DNA of 64,000 bases from Bolinopsis microptera (GCF_026151205.1 NC_087081.1:13536340-13600339); one strand, 5' to 3'; counted from the first letter of the stretch, positions 45,546 through 60,624 are shown. The notes: generated by a model not told the origin, from the sequence alone. Made by a program: numbers and translations.

Positions 45546-48500
45546 GAGCTGTCATCAATCCGCTGATTATTGATGTAATTACTTGTCATTAATATTTACA
45601 ATATTTCATATTATTAATATTATTACAATAACTACCGCATATGTCAGTGTTGTTGATTGATTTAAATCAGCAAAGCTCTGATCTTAAAATGATCGAACCG
45701 GTAGTTGCATCCCTTTCAGTTTTTACTTTTTACATACAAAACTGATGGATGTAATCTAGCTTTCCGTCAAATTTGCACTTATCAGTATTGGCAAAATTAT
45801 GATGAAATTAGAGTCAAGTATCCTGCCAGAGTTCAACACGTACCATCCATTTCCAAACAATAATTTGTACACTAATTTTAATTCAGTTATTTGTTATTAT
45901 TTGGAAATTTTGCCATTTGAGATGAGGTTTTGCGAGCTTCTGCACGAGCAGTAGCTGAGACAAACCAATTTTAATGATTGATTGCAACAGATGCTGATTG
46001 CTGATTACTTTAATTACCGGTTTAATCAAGAATACTGCGTTTTTAGGGCATGTTTGACGTCATTCGTTTGACAGAGAAATGTTGTTATACAGTAGGATCG
46101 GCAATTGATTAATTCTCAGTATGTCAAAACGCGTCCTTTGAACTTTATTGCTGCGTGAGGTAATGTTTGATTTGTCACAATTTTAATGCTCCGTAATACT
46201 CGCTACCACTTTGAAATGTTGCTATACGCAACGTGGGCGATCAAGAAATTATGTTCTAGTTTAGAGTATAGTAGTCTTCTGAATTTTCACAGGGGAAATA
46301 GCGATATATGCTTCGTGGGTGATTTAAATTTAGCGTTAGAACTTTGAATGTTGTAAGTTATTTAGAAAATAGAAAATACTCCGAGTTTTCTAGCCGGCTT
46401 AGGGGCAACAACAACTGACCTTAGAGGTTCAAACCATATTTTAGGAAAGGTTCCAGAAGATCAAAATTAATATGATCAATCAGACCTTCTTTGGTTGTTG
46501 CATTCAAATCAAGTTCCTGGTAGATTGAGAATCTTAAGAACCGTCTTCCTTCCCTGGACTTCAGTCATTCTAGAACCACTGCCGGGATATCACCTGATCC
46601 AGCGCCTTAGTTAACCTATGTGAATATATTCATTGTTTTTACTACCACATCTTCCGGCCCACCGTCGACCTGCAACGACCCTGGCCAATGAGAATAAGTT
46701 AAGCTGGCAACGTGCCAGTCAAAACACATCCTGCTCGTCAGGTGACCGGCAACATGCTCAGAACATTCGGCGCTGTTTTGAACGAAGGCACTTGACACAT
46801 ACTTGGGTAAAGTGCACTATGCAGTATTACGAGTTTCTCAAAGTGTACGGTACCTGCAATTTACCTTGATTTTCGCTGGGTTTTTCGGGGTGATTCTCTG
46901 CAGTGCAAGGCTCTACCAATGGAGGCATAAACGGTATACAAACGCGACGCTGATTTTATCTTTAACTTCGTTAGACGTTGTATGAGCATTTTTAGCTTTT
47001 TTTGTAGAGTGATTTAACATATCAGCTCAGCAATAATATACATTAGTTCGGCAATCAGCTGAAAATAATAAAATGGCTCGTCCGCAGCCTTTGTATCTAT
47101 TTCTGTGCCTCTTGCTACGTTATTTGTGGCTGGGGATCTATTCGTTTCTCTGACCACTTAGACGTATTTCTAATTTTCTTAACACTGAAACAGTCTAATA
47201 TTTGTGGTTTATTATGATATAGGAAAACCATAATTTGAAGCTCCGCCAAACGCAATTAAGCCTTGATTAGGTGAATTGATTGTTAATTTGGTGGAACGCG
47301 CAGTGTTGATTGGCCACATCAGGATAATAGCAAACTATTGTATGCTTACATCAGTAGTCGGGGAATTTGTGTGTTTCTGATGAGCATAACTGCACACTAG
47401 ATGTGAAGTTTTACGTGTTTTGGTCACAAGTCGAGTAATATAAAACCACTCAGTTTTAACTTTTAATCGTTATCTAACTTAATTTAATTTCCCCCGCATA
47501 CTTTTCGGTTTACTTAAATTGCTTCGACTTTTAAAACCTGCTGATTAGTTTGGTAAATTTCACTGTACCACATATTGTGATCAGTTTGTGACACTTACCT
47601 TTATTTACCTTTAAAGTTGTTTTTGCGGTATAATAGAAAGTTCTCGTGGTGGACGTGGCTCATTTACTTTAGGACGGTAGACCAATTAGTATCTTATTAA
47701 ATGTCATCTTACAAGTAGCCTGATGATTCAAATAGGGCGGACCATTCTAAATTGCATACCATATTGGTCCCCTTTATTAACATCTATTAGTTTCATTGAT
47801 CTCCAGGACATGATTGCATGAAATCCATCAGAAGTCTGTTTTCTATACCATAAACTGTTCTTTATAACGTTAACGCTAACAAATCGTGCCAAATATTTAC
47901 CATAACGTTTGAACTTTGAAAGCCACGTCGAGGAGCTTGACCCGTTATAACCCTCACAGAAAAGTGAGGGTCACCGTCAGTCACCTCCGTGGAAGGTTAA
48001 ATGCTAAAACGGTAGCTCGTTTAAGACGTTGACCATATACCCACTGTCCAATCACAAGCTCTTACTTACACCACGTGACTTGATACCGTTTTATTACAAT
48101 CTCATTTAACACCACGTGACCCTGTCCAGCTGTCGGCCGATCCCGCAAGATTTTTTTGCTTATATTTAACATGATATAAAACCGATTTGTGATTGAACCG
48201 CTGGTTTACAAGGTAATCGCGTGACTCGCACGGTCACAGTCAGATGACATAGTGCAATTAAAACCTGTCTATTTCTTGAGAGGGACCTGACTCCTGAACG
48301 TCTTCTCACATAAAATTCGTATTAAATATCCAAGCTTCCTCGCTGGCACCCACTCTTAGACAGCTTGACACATTAAGTTAATGAGGATCACCCTGGATCG
48401 TAGCACTAGCTCGCGGTTTAACCATTAAATTAAAACTATTTGCTCCACCATCGTGATATATGCATATGTTTATTAATATTAACTCTAAATTTAACCGTCC

Positions 48501-48796
48501 AGATTTTGAGGTTTACGTACGGCTTGTTTCTGAGATGTCCGTTAAATAAGTCGAACTATCTTTGATCTTATACTGGGAATTTCATTCAGTTATAGCGAAG
48601 GTGACCATTTATTCTCAGTAATGTGCGACTGCTCTTTTATTAATAAAGAGTTCATCAAAGACGTAAAGTATAATATAACTTTTACTTAATTTGTCCCCAT
48701 GCTCTCTTCGTACCAGTTACTGTTTCAGCACGTTCCATTATGTAATATAGTAGACCTTAGGTATTTATCCAGTTTTACAACTGCTCCGTTCATCCT

Positions 48797-48892
48797 TGAC
48801 TCTACCTAGTGACTCTACCTAGTGACTCTACCTAGTGACTCTACCTACTGGTTACCTACTGACTACATCCTGACTACATCCTGACTACATCT
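48797..48892. repeat. Compound minisatellite, 13-bp then 11-bp units
   Basis: Four copies of TGACTCTACCTAG (48797-48848), one transitional unit, then three copies of TGACTACATCC (48860-48892). The two units look like variants of one ancestral repeat. Confidence 0.92.
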
Positions 48893-50218
48893 TAATAACA
48901 TGATGATTTAGGGGAATTGATCCAGCTGAAACGTTTTCCTTGATGCCTATTAAAACAGGAAGCATCTTTTGCCACTTTCAGTTTAATTAATAAAGAATCC
49001 TGATTTGGCCTAAGAGTTAAGATAGCCAAATATTAAAAATGATAGCCGGATTCGATTGTTGTCCTGCAGTTTTGCATTTATGACGCTGATTAGATCAAAG
49101 AGAAGCTCTTTAAAATATTATCCTGTTAAGGCCTCTTTACTCTATAATAATAAATATATAGAACATAGACCATTTCTTGATCTTCTCGGTAACTTTTGTA
49201 TTTGGCTTGAAAATTCCATTCATCTTATGTTCTCTCTTTCCTCACATTTCTGGCTCTACCTAGGTTCCTGGGAAATCCCTGGCCTAAACTATAAGTATTG
49301 ATAATCACATTTTTAGTAAGAATTGATTTATACATTTTGGAGGAAATTATGTTAGAGATTGTGAGCGACAAATGAAGCTCCTATTACACCAAAATCTCAC
49401 TGAGATTTGTATTTGTAATACCTATTTGGTGAATTGTGTTCACAGAAAGCGAACTAAAATTCATTTCTGTTCATATCGAAGGGAATTACTGATCTCTTCA
49501 CAGCTATAATTGTATGAGGTGTACTTTTTTATGATTTTAAGTTTTACAATTTGTTCTTATTTGTTCGTATACAACCGGGTCTCGGGGAAACTATGAGTAT
49601 GACCTTTTATAGCTTAATCAAAATATTGGCAATTTGTTTCCTTGAAATGGTTTTCCTTCTGCACAACGTCTTGAACCTTAAAATAGTACATAGACAGTAG
49701 ACACTAAGGAATATTTTGTGGTCAAAATTTGTCGTTACAAATTTGACGAGATTACAGCATGCTGATCTAAAAATATACAGTCTTCTCAGTAGCTTTTTGA
49801 TCACGCTGGAAGGGGATTTTATGACATAAATTACCCAAGTTATCGTCCCTTAAAGGACGACGCCCTAGCAATACTTTTTATGCATCAAATCATGCTTTCA
49901 GTTTCGAAAGGAACCAAATTTCAACACTCAAGAAGATGTATGATGTTGTAGGAAGTAATTCTTGATTAGATTAAAACGTGGGGCCTGGGCACATTGCAAA
50001 TTTATTTTATTACAACGTAAAATATTCATCTCAGAAAATCCCACTTTAACATGCAACATCCAAGAAGAGTCACGGACATCTAGGAATATGTGAATATCAT
50101 ACTGGAATAATTATTATAACCATGACCTGACAAAGACGGGGTCACGTGAGGGAGGGAAGTAACTTAACACTGTCCTGCGGAGGGCTGCGTGATCGGTCAT
50201 GTGACGTCTCACAGAGTT

Positions 50219-50244
50219 CACGTGACGTCACGTGACGTCACGTG
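50219..50244. promoter_or_regulatory. Overlapping E-box / CRE array, 10-bp period
   Basis: CACGTG starts at 50219, 50229 and 50239. Between and overlapping them lie TGACGTCA sites at 50223 and 50233, giving two copies of GTCACGTGAC, the core of the TFEB/MITF-type CLEAR motif. The 10-bp period would place sites on the same face of the helix. Function is inferred. Confidence 0.6.
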
Positions 50245-53200
50245 AGGGACCACGCGGCCTTTGGATTTTAATCAAAATTAGCGGCATGTTTACATAGGAG
50301 CTCTTTCTCTCTGGCTCTCATTGTTCACAAGGTGCCGGGCGACGGATTACTCCTCCTTGTACGCCTTACGTCTACTTTGATATATTAAGCAACATTACAT
50401 GCTCCGATCATTCAGTTTAGTACATGTTTCAACGAATTTGAAGATTACATCAACTTTTTTTCGAGCACTTTAGCAGTTTGATAGTCGAACCTGCTTTCAG
50501 TTTACTATTTCTAATATCGACTTACAATACGAAGATTAACATTTTTGCTCCATGGAGACACCATATAATCAATGAAAAAGTACACTTTATCCAAGAGATC
50601 AAGAAGAATATTCTAGGAGCAAGGAGAAAATTCTCTACAAAACCCTGAGTCTGGAGGATAGTTGACCACTATCACTATTAGACTAATAGAATGACCACCA
50701 ATATGTGACCTGACCCTAGGGTTATATTACTCTAGTGCATATTCTAGTGTCAATAAGCTAGGCAACATCCGCATAACTGCATAAATATACCGCATAATAT
50801 TCGCATCGCTGCTAGTCAGCATCTGGTGAGACGGAGGAATTAGTGGACAAAATTCGTTTTTCAAATACGGTTTCAGTCATGCTTTAGTAATGATGCAGTC
50901 ATGTTTTAGTCTGAAAAATATGCTATAAGTTTTTCCGCATTTCCAGGTTCTAAACTAAAACTTGATATTGTGTTATTGTAATTGTAAAAAGGTTTCACGC
51001 ACTTTTCCGCATCCGATTTACATTTCTTCAAGTTTACTTCAATGGAATTTCCAGTTAACAAGGTAACATTTCGGCGTGGTAAGCTGAATAGTGAATATGT
51101 CAAGTGCCTCAAGTTGGGTATATTCAAGCTTCCTGCTACCCAATTAGCCAATAACTACAATAATTGCGGTCGATCGCCCAATCAGTGCCCCGCTAAATAC
51201 CCATGTGCGCGACCCGTGACCACGGCAACCAACCAGGGCAAGTAACCCCAGTCACGTGGATGGGCCACGGGAGACAGATCGTGTACTTTGGTAGACTTGG
51301 TCGGAGTCAGCCCCCAGCCCCACAACTCTCCCTTGTTTAGTCTGGGTGCGGTGTTGTTTTATACCACCGTATTGGTTTACACTGCACACCGTAACTACTA
51401 CTATAAGTGTTGCACAGTAAACCTAGGGTTAAATTAACCGTGTGTAATAACCGTGTGTATAACCGGTGGAAGTGCAGTTGGCAGTACACTCCACGTAACA
51501 TAGAACTGCTGGTGTGTCCAACAAATGTTGGTAATTCTGCGAAAGTGTTGTCGCCTGGAAGGCTGCTAAAGAGTCTTATTGTTGCTTGTTCGAGCTGAGA
51601 GGCACGCTTTTAACGGCTTACTAGTTTATACCTTAACACTAGTTTGATCGACTACCGGTTTTAACATGTTGTATTAGTAATCGATAGAAATTCTAGCCGA
51701 CTAAATATTTTGTGTTGCCTAATTCTAATTCCTAAATCTTGTTGCCGTGCATATGATGTAAACAACTAAACGGAAGCTGGATAATTTCCAAGCGAAAACA
51801 ATTTTCGTAAGATAATGTATTCTTGTGTGTAGATTTGTGTGCTGAAAATTGTTTTGATTTGATAAACGAACCGATTGATGCCTCATGTATTTCTTGAAAA
51901 ATGTACAGTACATTTAGCTTGGGTAAGAATCAGCGACTTTGATGGCAAATCACAAGACTTGGACGGCACAATTCTGGCCAAAACTTGAAGAAACAATTCC
52001 CGTCTGCTGCTCATATTATGTTAACACTTATGTTAACTTAATCGTGTTAACACATTTGCTTTGTCAATTATGTTACCAGCTAACAGTTAACAGTTTAGAC
52101 ACGGCTTAGTTCTGACGTTACACATTGGACAATTTACACTTATTAATTACCTATACAAGTAGTATACACTTAGTGATAAAATGCGTTCTAACCGATAAAT
52201 CGCCATCAAAGATTTCAGTTGATCGAACAATTTTCATCTCGTTGGGATCTTTGACTCGTTATAACTTATAACTCATTGTAAATTTCTGCCACATCTTTTT
52301 GGATTTCTAGATGTTCAGTTAGATTTTAGAAAAAAGAAACTATTGTCAACCTCGTTTTAATATCTTTGTCACGAGTTAACTAAAATAGTCTGCGATGAGT
52401 ACATATCAGTTTTCTCAAAATGTGTATCCCATAAATTTGAACCTAAAACATAGCCTCACGCGACACTATCCCCTTCCCTAATCAGGTGGGGAAATTTCAA
52501 TAAATTATGAAATTTTTTGAAGCTACCTATGTCAAATTTCCATCGCATAAAATTAACAAGAGAACACAATTATTAATAAAGTTAATTTCTAAGAGTAAAG
52601 CCCTATACTGACTGTTAAACGATAAACTTGTAGTTGTAGCTAACATTAGACATTACAGCATTCTTCTCTCCAATCTAACCAAGACAAGTTCACTGTCTGT
52701 ACACCGTCCCGATAGTATCCTGGAATACTATTCCCGCGTGTCACACCGTATCTAGTCCGCGGACCCTTTACCTAAAAGGTCTATCACATGAGCACCAGCT
52801 TGCCTGTGATTGGTTTAGTTTCTGAGGAAACCTCCCGTGGTTGGTTCCATTTCTAAGATATCTTCTCGTGATTGGAGCAGGTGGGAAAGTGAATTTTAAT
52901 GGTGACAGGCCTTATTATCAGATCATAAGGTAAATTATCCTCTACTTTGGTTTGAGAAAATAATTTCGGTTTCTTATCTTTTTCCTTTGTAGGAAAGCCC
53001 AGATCTCATCCAAGTTTTAAACAACATTTTCCTGGACTACCATCATCCGCTTCAGGTAGAGTTAACAAGCGTTAACAAGGCCACATTTTTGTTGTTTTCA
53101 TGGTTCAGTATGAACCATGTCAGTCATCACACGTTTAAATCCCTGCAAAACTTCCTCCGTTTCCACGCAACCTACATAACCAGTGGATAATAATTTAAAA

Positions 53201-54523
53201 TCACATCAGACACGAGTAAAAATTAGAGTTATTAACCTGGTTGACAGGTTCAATTAACTGATAAGATATCGGCTCCGGTAACCGTCCCCCGCACACACCT
53301 GCCCAAAGAACCACTCATGGTATAGGTTTAATTCACTTCTTTTCTACCTAGTCCTTCTTTTATTCGTTTTCAAGTTTTACCTCGTTCGATCATTTAAAGG
53401 AATTCATAGTGTTGTAGGTGTCTTTTGTAACGAATAGGATCATGAATGATGGATAACCAATAATTAGTGTTCATGTCTAAAGTTTACTGCTGCTGTATTT
53501 TATATGGTCATCGTATTTGAATAAACTTGTGCAAAATTACAATTGATTACCGCTGCATATTAACCGGAAAATACAATCATTTATTTTAGATTCACCCGAT
53601 ACGCATGAGCGTGAAAAAATCTAATATATTGGGTTCTAATTTATTGGGTTCAACCTATTTTCCAATTGTGCAGAAAATGTTTCTTAATTTTAACAAATTT
53701 CCGAAAACAATTGTCGGAGTTCATCATAATGATTGAAGAAAACAATTTATCAGGTTTTCCAAACCACCGTGACCGAGCGTGTTTTCTTAGCGGTTTAAAA
53801 CAGACTGTAGCCAGTACGGGGGTAGAATCAGTCCATCACGCGACTATGATATTGTGTTACTACAGTGTTGTTTTAGCCGGCAAGTAGGTTACCGGAATAT
53901 ATTAGCATAATAGCATATATAATGTTGGGTAATATTACATTTCGTTGAATAATGTTATTAATACCCATTTCGTGTGGTACACGACTACGTGTCCTTTGTT
54001 GATTTGAATAAGGATCTCAGAACCGGTGGTTTGGAAACATTAATGTTATTATTACTTTATTAGAAATAGCCCCTTTTTGTCGTACCTGATTATCCGGTAT
54101 GCTCTTGATTTAATTTTCCCGGAAAACGAACATTTACTTCTCATGCGTTTTATCTTCTAGACTACGTAACATTTTGGAGATCATTCGGAATAACGTCAAG
54201 GACATATAACTAATAAATAGAATTCATGATTTATTATAATTACTTTATACTAATTTTCGGAGATTCGAGGCACACATTTTTTTGTGCATCATAATCATTA
54301 TTACAATCATCAGTCATATACATAATTCCCTGAAAACAAATAATTAACAAACGTAATACACTCATCTACATTCAACACTAACAATTGTTTACTTGGCGAT
54401 CATGTATGTGACTATATCCATTAAATAAACAGAACGGTATTGGCTTTTGAACTAACAAGGATTTTTAGCCAAATGATTTGTTTACGCTACAACACTGATT
54501 AAATAAGCTATCCAAGCTGGTAC

Positions 54524-54727
54524 TTGATAAATCAGTTAGTTGACAAGTCTATTGTATTTGATGAACTTGACTATTCCATATTGATTGAAGAGTATTGTAT
54601 CCCGTCACTTTCCCCATTGAAACTAATGTTCATTAGAACTCAGATATCCAATCTTATAGAATCTGAGGTGATTCAGACAGTTGAGGTCCAACAAGAAGTC
54701 GAGCAGACTATAAAATTAAATCAGTAA
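54524..54727 (+). CDS. Possible exon, unrecognised acidic protein segment
   Basis: An open frame without an ATG start encodes QLVDKSIVFDELDYSILIEE, then about 40 residues ending SEVIQTVEVQQEVEQTIKLN. It looks more protein-like than other frames nearby because of its acidic helical end and lack of low-complexity. A consensus donor GTAAGT lies at its end (ATCA-GTAAGTG), overlapping the stop TAA. It might be one exon of a gene with long introns. No family is recognised. Confidence 0.2.
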   Translation: MINQLVDKSIVFDELDYSILIEEYCIPSLSPLKLMFIRTQISNLIESEVIQTVEVQQEVEQTIKLNQ

Positions 54728-57700
54728 GTGGGCTTTAGTCCGACCTTCTATAGTCGTCTACAGGGTGTAGTATGAACGTCAGTAAATACATTTATAAGTA
54801 TGTGACTAAGGTTCGAGTGAGTTTTTCCAGCTGAGCAGCTGGAAGAGTATCTGTCATTATTTTAGAATTAAGTAAACTATAAGTGGCTAGCAGACGCCAA
54901 TCTTTGTAGTTCTAGCTTAAACTAGGTTCGGAAGACAAATTCTTACACTATTAATGACCATCACAGATGAATATAAGTATAATCCCGGATATAACTTCCG
55001 TAACCCTATAAATTCACAATATGTCATAAACCGTCTATTCTCCCGTTGTCCCACCTCATATAAATAATAACGTTAGTTACCTTAATAAAGTTAATCAATC
55101 AATATTATGTTAACGTCTATTTCAGAGAATGACGGTGTCGTAACAAGTCCCACTTACCCTCGTCCACAACGAATGACATCACTTTATTAAGCTCTTACAC
55201 GCGGATGACTACGATTTGAGTCACAGTCTCACACGCCCCTTCTTTAGCACCCGCCCATATACGGACATTGATACCCCTAATCTAACCATATTAAGACAAG
55301 CTCCATACCATATAAGGTCATGTGATCTGACTGAGTTACGAGAGGGGCACGTGACCTCACCGAATCCCAGATCACATTCTAACGCTACCTGCGGTCCCAC
55401 AATTAGATTATGTAACGGAATATATTGAGTTACATGCCCAGCTGTGCGACTCGTTCCTTTTTGTTTAGAGCTCTGTTCCTTTATTTTCAGGTACGCTGAG
55501 CAGCGCGAACAGTGTTTCTGTATTTTCAAGTAGTAGTACTAGTACGCCATGCGTAATAAAGTGTTCCTTTATCTTTTTATTTACACTAGGCACTCATAGT
55601 ACAATGTGCTGCACACCTTCCTTTTTTCTAGTTGTGCTCACGTGGTGATAATTTTCACGTTTTAGCGATAATTAAAAAGAAAAAACGCACTTGCACGTGC
55701 TAAATTGTTGTCATTCAGGCATATTCTGTTATCTATTTTCGCCTCCCTTTTTTCAGTGGACTATTTTCTCAAATAAAGGTTGCAGGCAGGTGGCTGATCA
55801 GGTTAAACAGTAATCACATAGGTAAACAGATTATCACTTGAATCACTCATTCCTGTAATCTTTTATCAATTGTATGCTATTATGTATTTACCTATAGGAC
55901 TCGCAAATCTAAATATTCTTGAGTTAGCTATATGATCTTGTTCAGTTAATTGTTCATCTATAAACACCTCGAGACACGGATGTTTTAACAATCAGACCTT
56001 CATTTACTGTCGTCTCGGGGAAAGGTTAAATTACAGACGATAAATAGTTGTGTGATGTTAAAATATAGGTTTGAACATAATCGTCAATTTATCTCTCTAT
56101 TGAAATTTTTACGAGGTTTTGGTAAAATTTACCGTGAATTTAATATTATAGACTATCGTAAAACAAATTGACCGTGAAGAGTATAATTGACTGCAGACGT
56201 TACACTTTAAACAATTTCCCTTAATATAATTAAGTCATCAATTTTTCTACGATGATTTTTAACAACGATTCAGCCCAACCTTCATTGACCGGAACAATGG
56301 GCAATGTATCCCAGATGTTGAGCTAGAACCCCTCAGACACAACAGTATTGATGTTAAATACCTTGTATTAAACAGTATAAAGATCAGCACTATTGGTCTG
56401 TATGTTTAAAAGACACCGTGTGTGGACTAGTATAAACTCGGTGTCGGGGATATCGGCCTGCTTGTGCCTTATATTTATATACCTGCTGCCTATATACAAG
56501 CAGATATAGTTATCGACGACATGTAGCATTTCAAGCTTCTTTATTTAGCATTCCACGGAAACCTAGTCACTTTTAGTTTAATTTTGCTCGTCACTTTAAT
56601 TTTAAACTCATGGTTTTGGCTATAAGTATTGGTCATTGGACTTTTATAACGCGCACTTAAATACACTGTTTTCAGCTCCTCTGCAAAATAACACAGACCG
56701 CAATGACGCCATTTGCACGGCGGCCCACCACGTGTGAGTGTTATTTAACACAACACGAACAAATGTTTTGAAATAACAGAGAATTCCACCAACATCGCAC
56801 GCATATCATCTTTCAAATCGGATTTGTTTGTATTTTGCAACCCAAATGAAATTGGTTCTCTTGGGTCACGCGGAGACACGGGGTCAGTTTATCAGTCTTT
56901 ATCTTGAACTCCGGTCTTTGTACTTCGTTAGGTATGTTTAAAAAACATAATTATTCACGAACCATGAAGGGTTTGACGAAAATCAAATTTTGCCGTCTAA
57001 GTCAAATTATGCGTCAAATTGTGTCATTTTACTTTTAGAAGTTTTATGCAGTCATATTTACTAATATTATGATTTTGTGTACCCGTTCATCCGGGATAAC
57101 GTATACACTGATATGAAAATGTAGCGCGGTGTTCATTCGAACAACATTATCTGAAATCTTGTAAAGATAACGTAATTACCTCTTGCCGGGTGATAACACA
57201 CGGTGGTCTCAGTTTATTATGTTTAATTTTTTCTAGAAAACATAACCACTCGTATTTCATTGAGTTTCTTTAGGTCACGTTTATATATATATCAGCTCAT
57301 GGAGCAAGTTGTGCTGAGTATATACGGTTTCCTTATCTGATGCCGTAATAGCCATGAGAATGTCACTATTTTTGGGGATTACTGAATGGTAAATATTTGG
57401 AGGGGGCGGAATGTCATACTTTTAAATTTCACTAAGTCTAATGTACGATTTGAAACATCTAAGAAATGCTGCAAGTATTAACATTGAAACTGGTAAGAGT
57501 TAGCATGAGTGTTCGTTGATAGCTCCGTTCAAATAATACCTTCCGACTAAACTTTTTAAAACGCATTTTTTCTATCTTGATTCTTGATAGTTCATAGAAA
57601 TTTAATCAAGAGTAACGACGGTATTCCCCTCCGATAATCAATATATTCATCAACCGTTTTATTTTATGCGTTGCAGGTGCCCACCGTCATTTGCTCGATA

Positions 57701-57937
57701 TGTACCTCTGATTCAATATAATATTTGATTTTATAATTCAGTATTCGCCTTTATATTTTGAGATTGGATTTCTAGAGCAGCAATTTGTCTGACAAGATTA
57801 CTTGTTTCAGTTCCGATTATCGTCAATTCACCAAATATGAGCATATCTACGTGGAATCAACGCATATAAATTGTGTAGCCCAACTTCTTTGAGCTATCAA
57901 GCAACTACCTTACTACCCGCTTCCCAGTCATTTTTCT

Positions 57938-58068
57938 GATTGGTCAACTAGAAGTCACAAGACCACGAAATACCGCTCTCTCATTGGTCGACCTGGGTAG
58001 GATGAAGCATCCTTATTGGTCAAGTTACCGTAACGACGTATCAAGATCAAACCCTCTCGCGATTGGCC
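57938..58068. promoter_or_regulatory. Cluster of four inverted CCAAT boxes
   Basis: ATTGG starts at 57939, 57983, 58015 and 58062, three of them as ATTGGTC. NF-Y boxes spaced about one to four helical turns are typical of promoters. There is no gene directly downstream on either strand that I can support. Confidence 0.4.
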
Positions 58069-60624
58069 GAGGGATAATGCCCTGATATAAAATAACGCGA
58101 TAAGGTTAAAGGTATTTAACTTTAGTCTTGACTGAGATCCCCACTCAAAGGGAAGTTTCAATCTCATGACACACGCTCTGTAAATCGTATTACATTTTGC
58201 TGAGAGGGTTATTATATTCAGTTTTATAGTTATATGACTAGACACCTGGTTCAGTTAATACGTTTCAGCTATTTATTATTGCTTCTTGAGCTTCGAGATT
58301 TCGCTAGCGTTTGAATTCATCTTTATGATTTGTCTCAGGAAGCGCCTTCATCAAATGAGTCGGATAAACCATTTCCACCTAAGTAAATCTGTAAAAGTTT
58401 CAGAATCCTGATTTTCATTTATTGCATTTGCAACCGAAAACTCCCTGAGGCAAATTTGATAAAGCTTGTACCATTTTCTTCAGCGTACGACATTTTCTGG
58501 GGAAAAACTTTTTCCTTGAATGGTGAGTTCATGAGATATCAATGTCGTCACAATCATCACAGGAAGAACATCACGGGGTATTTATATCGTATTCCTTCAT
58601 CCCTAAATTCGGCATTAGTGATTAGATCTAGAACTATATTCCTTTCTCATGATAACGACTACTTTACTACTCAAAGCGCAATTATGACACTAAGTATAAA
58701 GTCACAAGATGACACTTAGGTTCTAAATCTTGTCTGCCGTACAAATTTTATTTTGTTCAGTCCATTTTGACTTTATTTTGTTAATAAATGTTGCGTTAGA
58801 CAGGATTGTCATAATTTCTGTTCGATCTTGAAGTCTCGAAATCTTGTATTTCAGCCAATACAATTACAGTGCTTTAACAGATGGAACGATATAGGTCCCT
58901 ACCTCTATAGCTTTTGCCAAAACATGTCAAATTGAATGATTCTGTGATCCAGTCCAATCTGTTCTGGCACAGTTCCAAGGTCTACAATAAAGAGACCGTC
59001 GAGACACGACACATATCACCAAACTAACGCTAATGTACTTCACAAGTAGCCATGAAATTGACAAGAGTTTTGTGCACGTCAGAATGGCTGTGGTATAGGA
59101 TCATCAGTGTATGTTTGCTTCTTGATAAACGTTTCTCTCTGTGTAGCACAGGTATGCAGCTTATTACACAAAAAAACGTAAAACATTTTTGCTGTGATAC
59201 AAGGGATGATCGTAAACGATGTTAGCGTTCAATAGTATAACTCCAGTAACCAGTTCTGCAACGTTTCAAATCTTTAACTTCGATTACATAAGATGATTGT
59301 GCATATGATCCACGTTTAACACGAAGAAGAAATACCTCAGTTGACAGTGCATGAATGATCACGTGATATATTATTCGCATTGATAGCTTGCAAAGAGAAA
59401 CAATTTGCAGGCATGTCGAATTGCGAGCTTTTTTTGCAGTTTCAGTTCAGGATTGAATTCACTTTTAAGTTTTCTTTTTTGTTTTTATGTCTAGACTTAG
59501 ATTTAGATGTCGAGATTTAAATCAGACGATCAGGACTTATAATAAGATTGATAAATATTACCGATTTTATAATGTAGGGTCGTCTAAGATTATGGTTAGG
59601 ATTTAAGTTAAGATACAGGTTTATTATATTAACGTTTGAATTTTTGTTTAGATGCACGCTTAGATTTTAATCTGCACTTGTACGACAGTTGAGATAAAGT
59701 TATATAGGTTAAGTGGTTTGCCCCCATTCCCAAAAGAGTATGATTGAACTGGATCTCCACGATTGGATCACCCGAGTACCGTACTCTAATAAGAAACCAA
59801 CTCATCATACACTCGAGAGTCAAAGACAAATTGGTTGTTCCACTGCCATTATCCCAGATGGAGAATGAGGTTATTATCTCCTGTTAGTACTTTATTGTAA
59901 TCAAGAGATTCTTATAGTGTCTCTCACTGATTAATTGGGTTGCTCTCTAGTTCTGACTCCCGGCCAACTCATATATAAAAATCAATACTGACAGGGAGGC
60001 GAACCAGATTAGTTTTGACACGTGACAGAGATCCAGGCTTTTGACTGGCTAAAACTGAAAGCTTATCGGTTAATCTAGATAGCATCGAGTTATAAAATAA
60101 ACTGCAGTTCCGGCATAAGTACATAAAACCAATTAACCACTTCTCGGCATCTTTTACAGTAATAATATATATTTAATAATAATAGTATAATATAATGGGC
60201 GCCATTAAATAAACACTTTTCGCATAAAAACCCACCTTTTTGTTCCTTTCTCTAACATGCTATTACCATTTTACCAATATCCAGTCATGCAGATTTGCAA
60301 TTCTAGAATCCATTAGGGCGGTAAAGGACTGTACGAGAAACCAGCTATATATTTGTTGTTAATGTGTCCAAGCGATCCCTAGATTTCTCAGATTACTGCG
60401 ACAAGTTCAGTGAGCTAATGTTTGCGAACATGCTACTTTCTTTTCCAAAATAAACTCATTTATTGCATTGCTTGATACAAAGAAGATTAAAGAACTCTAT
60501 TGATAAGCTTAAATCTATTTCGAATCTGCCATTGACGTCAGATCAATACAACGAAAATCAAGCATTATTATTTGTAACAGCCACACTACATCATAGTATG
60601 AAACTTATCTTTAATTTCGGCTAC

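Larger units (their letters stand above)
45546..54523. other. Long intergenic stretch, no gene seen
   Basis: No convincing coding exon. Minisatellites lie at 48797-48892. E-box rich DNA lies at 48070-48125 and 50145-50245, and a CACGTG at about 51255. Inverted CCAAT boxes (GTGATTGG and GTGGTTGG) lie at 52807-52880. The region may hold promoters or enhancers of genes outside the window. Confidence 0.45.

Noticed and set aside
46633-46985. Two overlapping plus-strand frames of 60-78 residues
   Set aside because: Low protein likeness, no domain, different frames overlapping.
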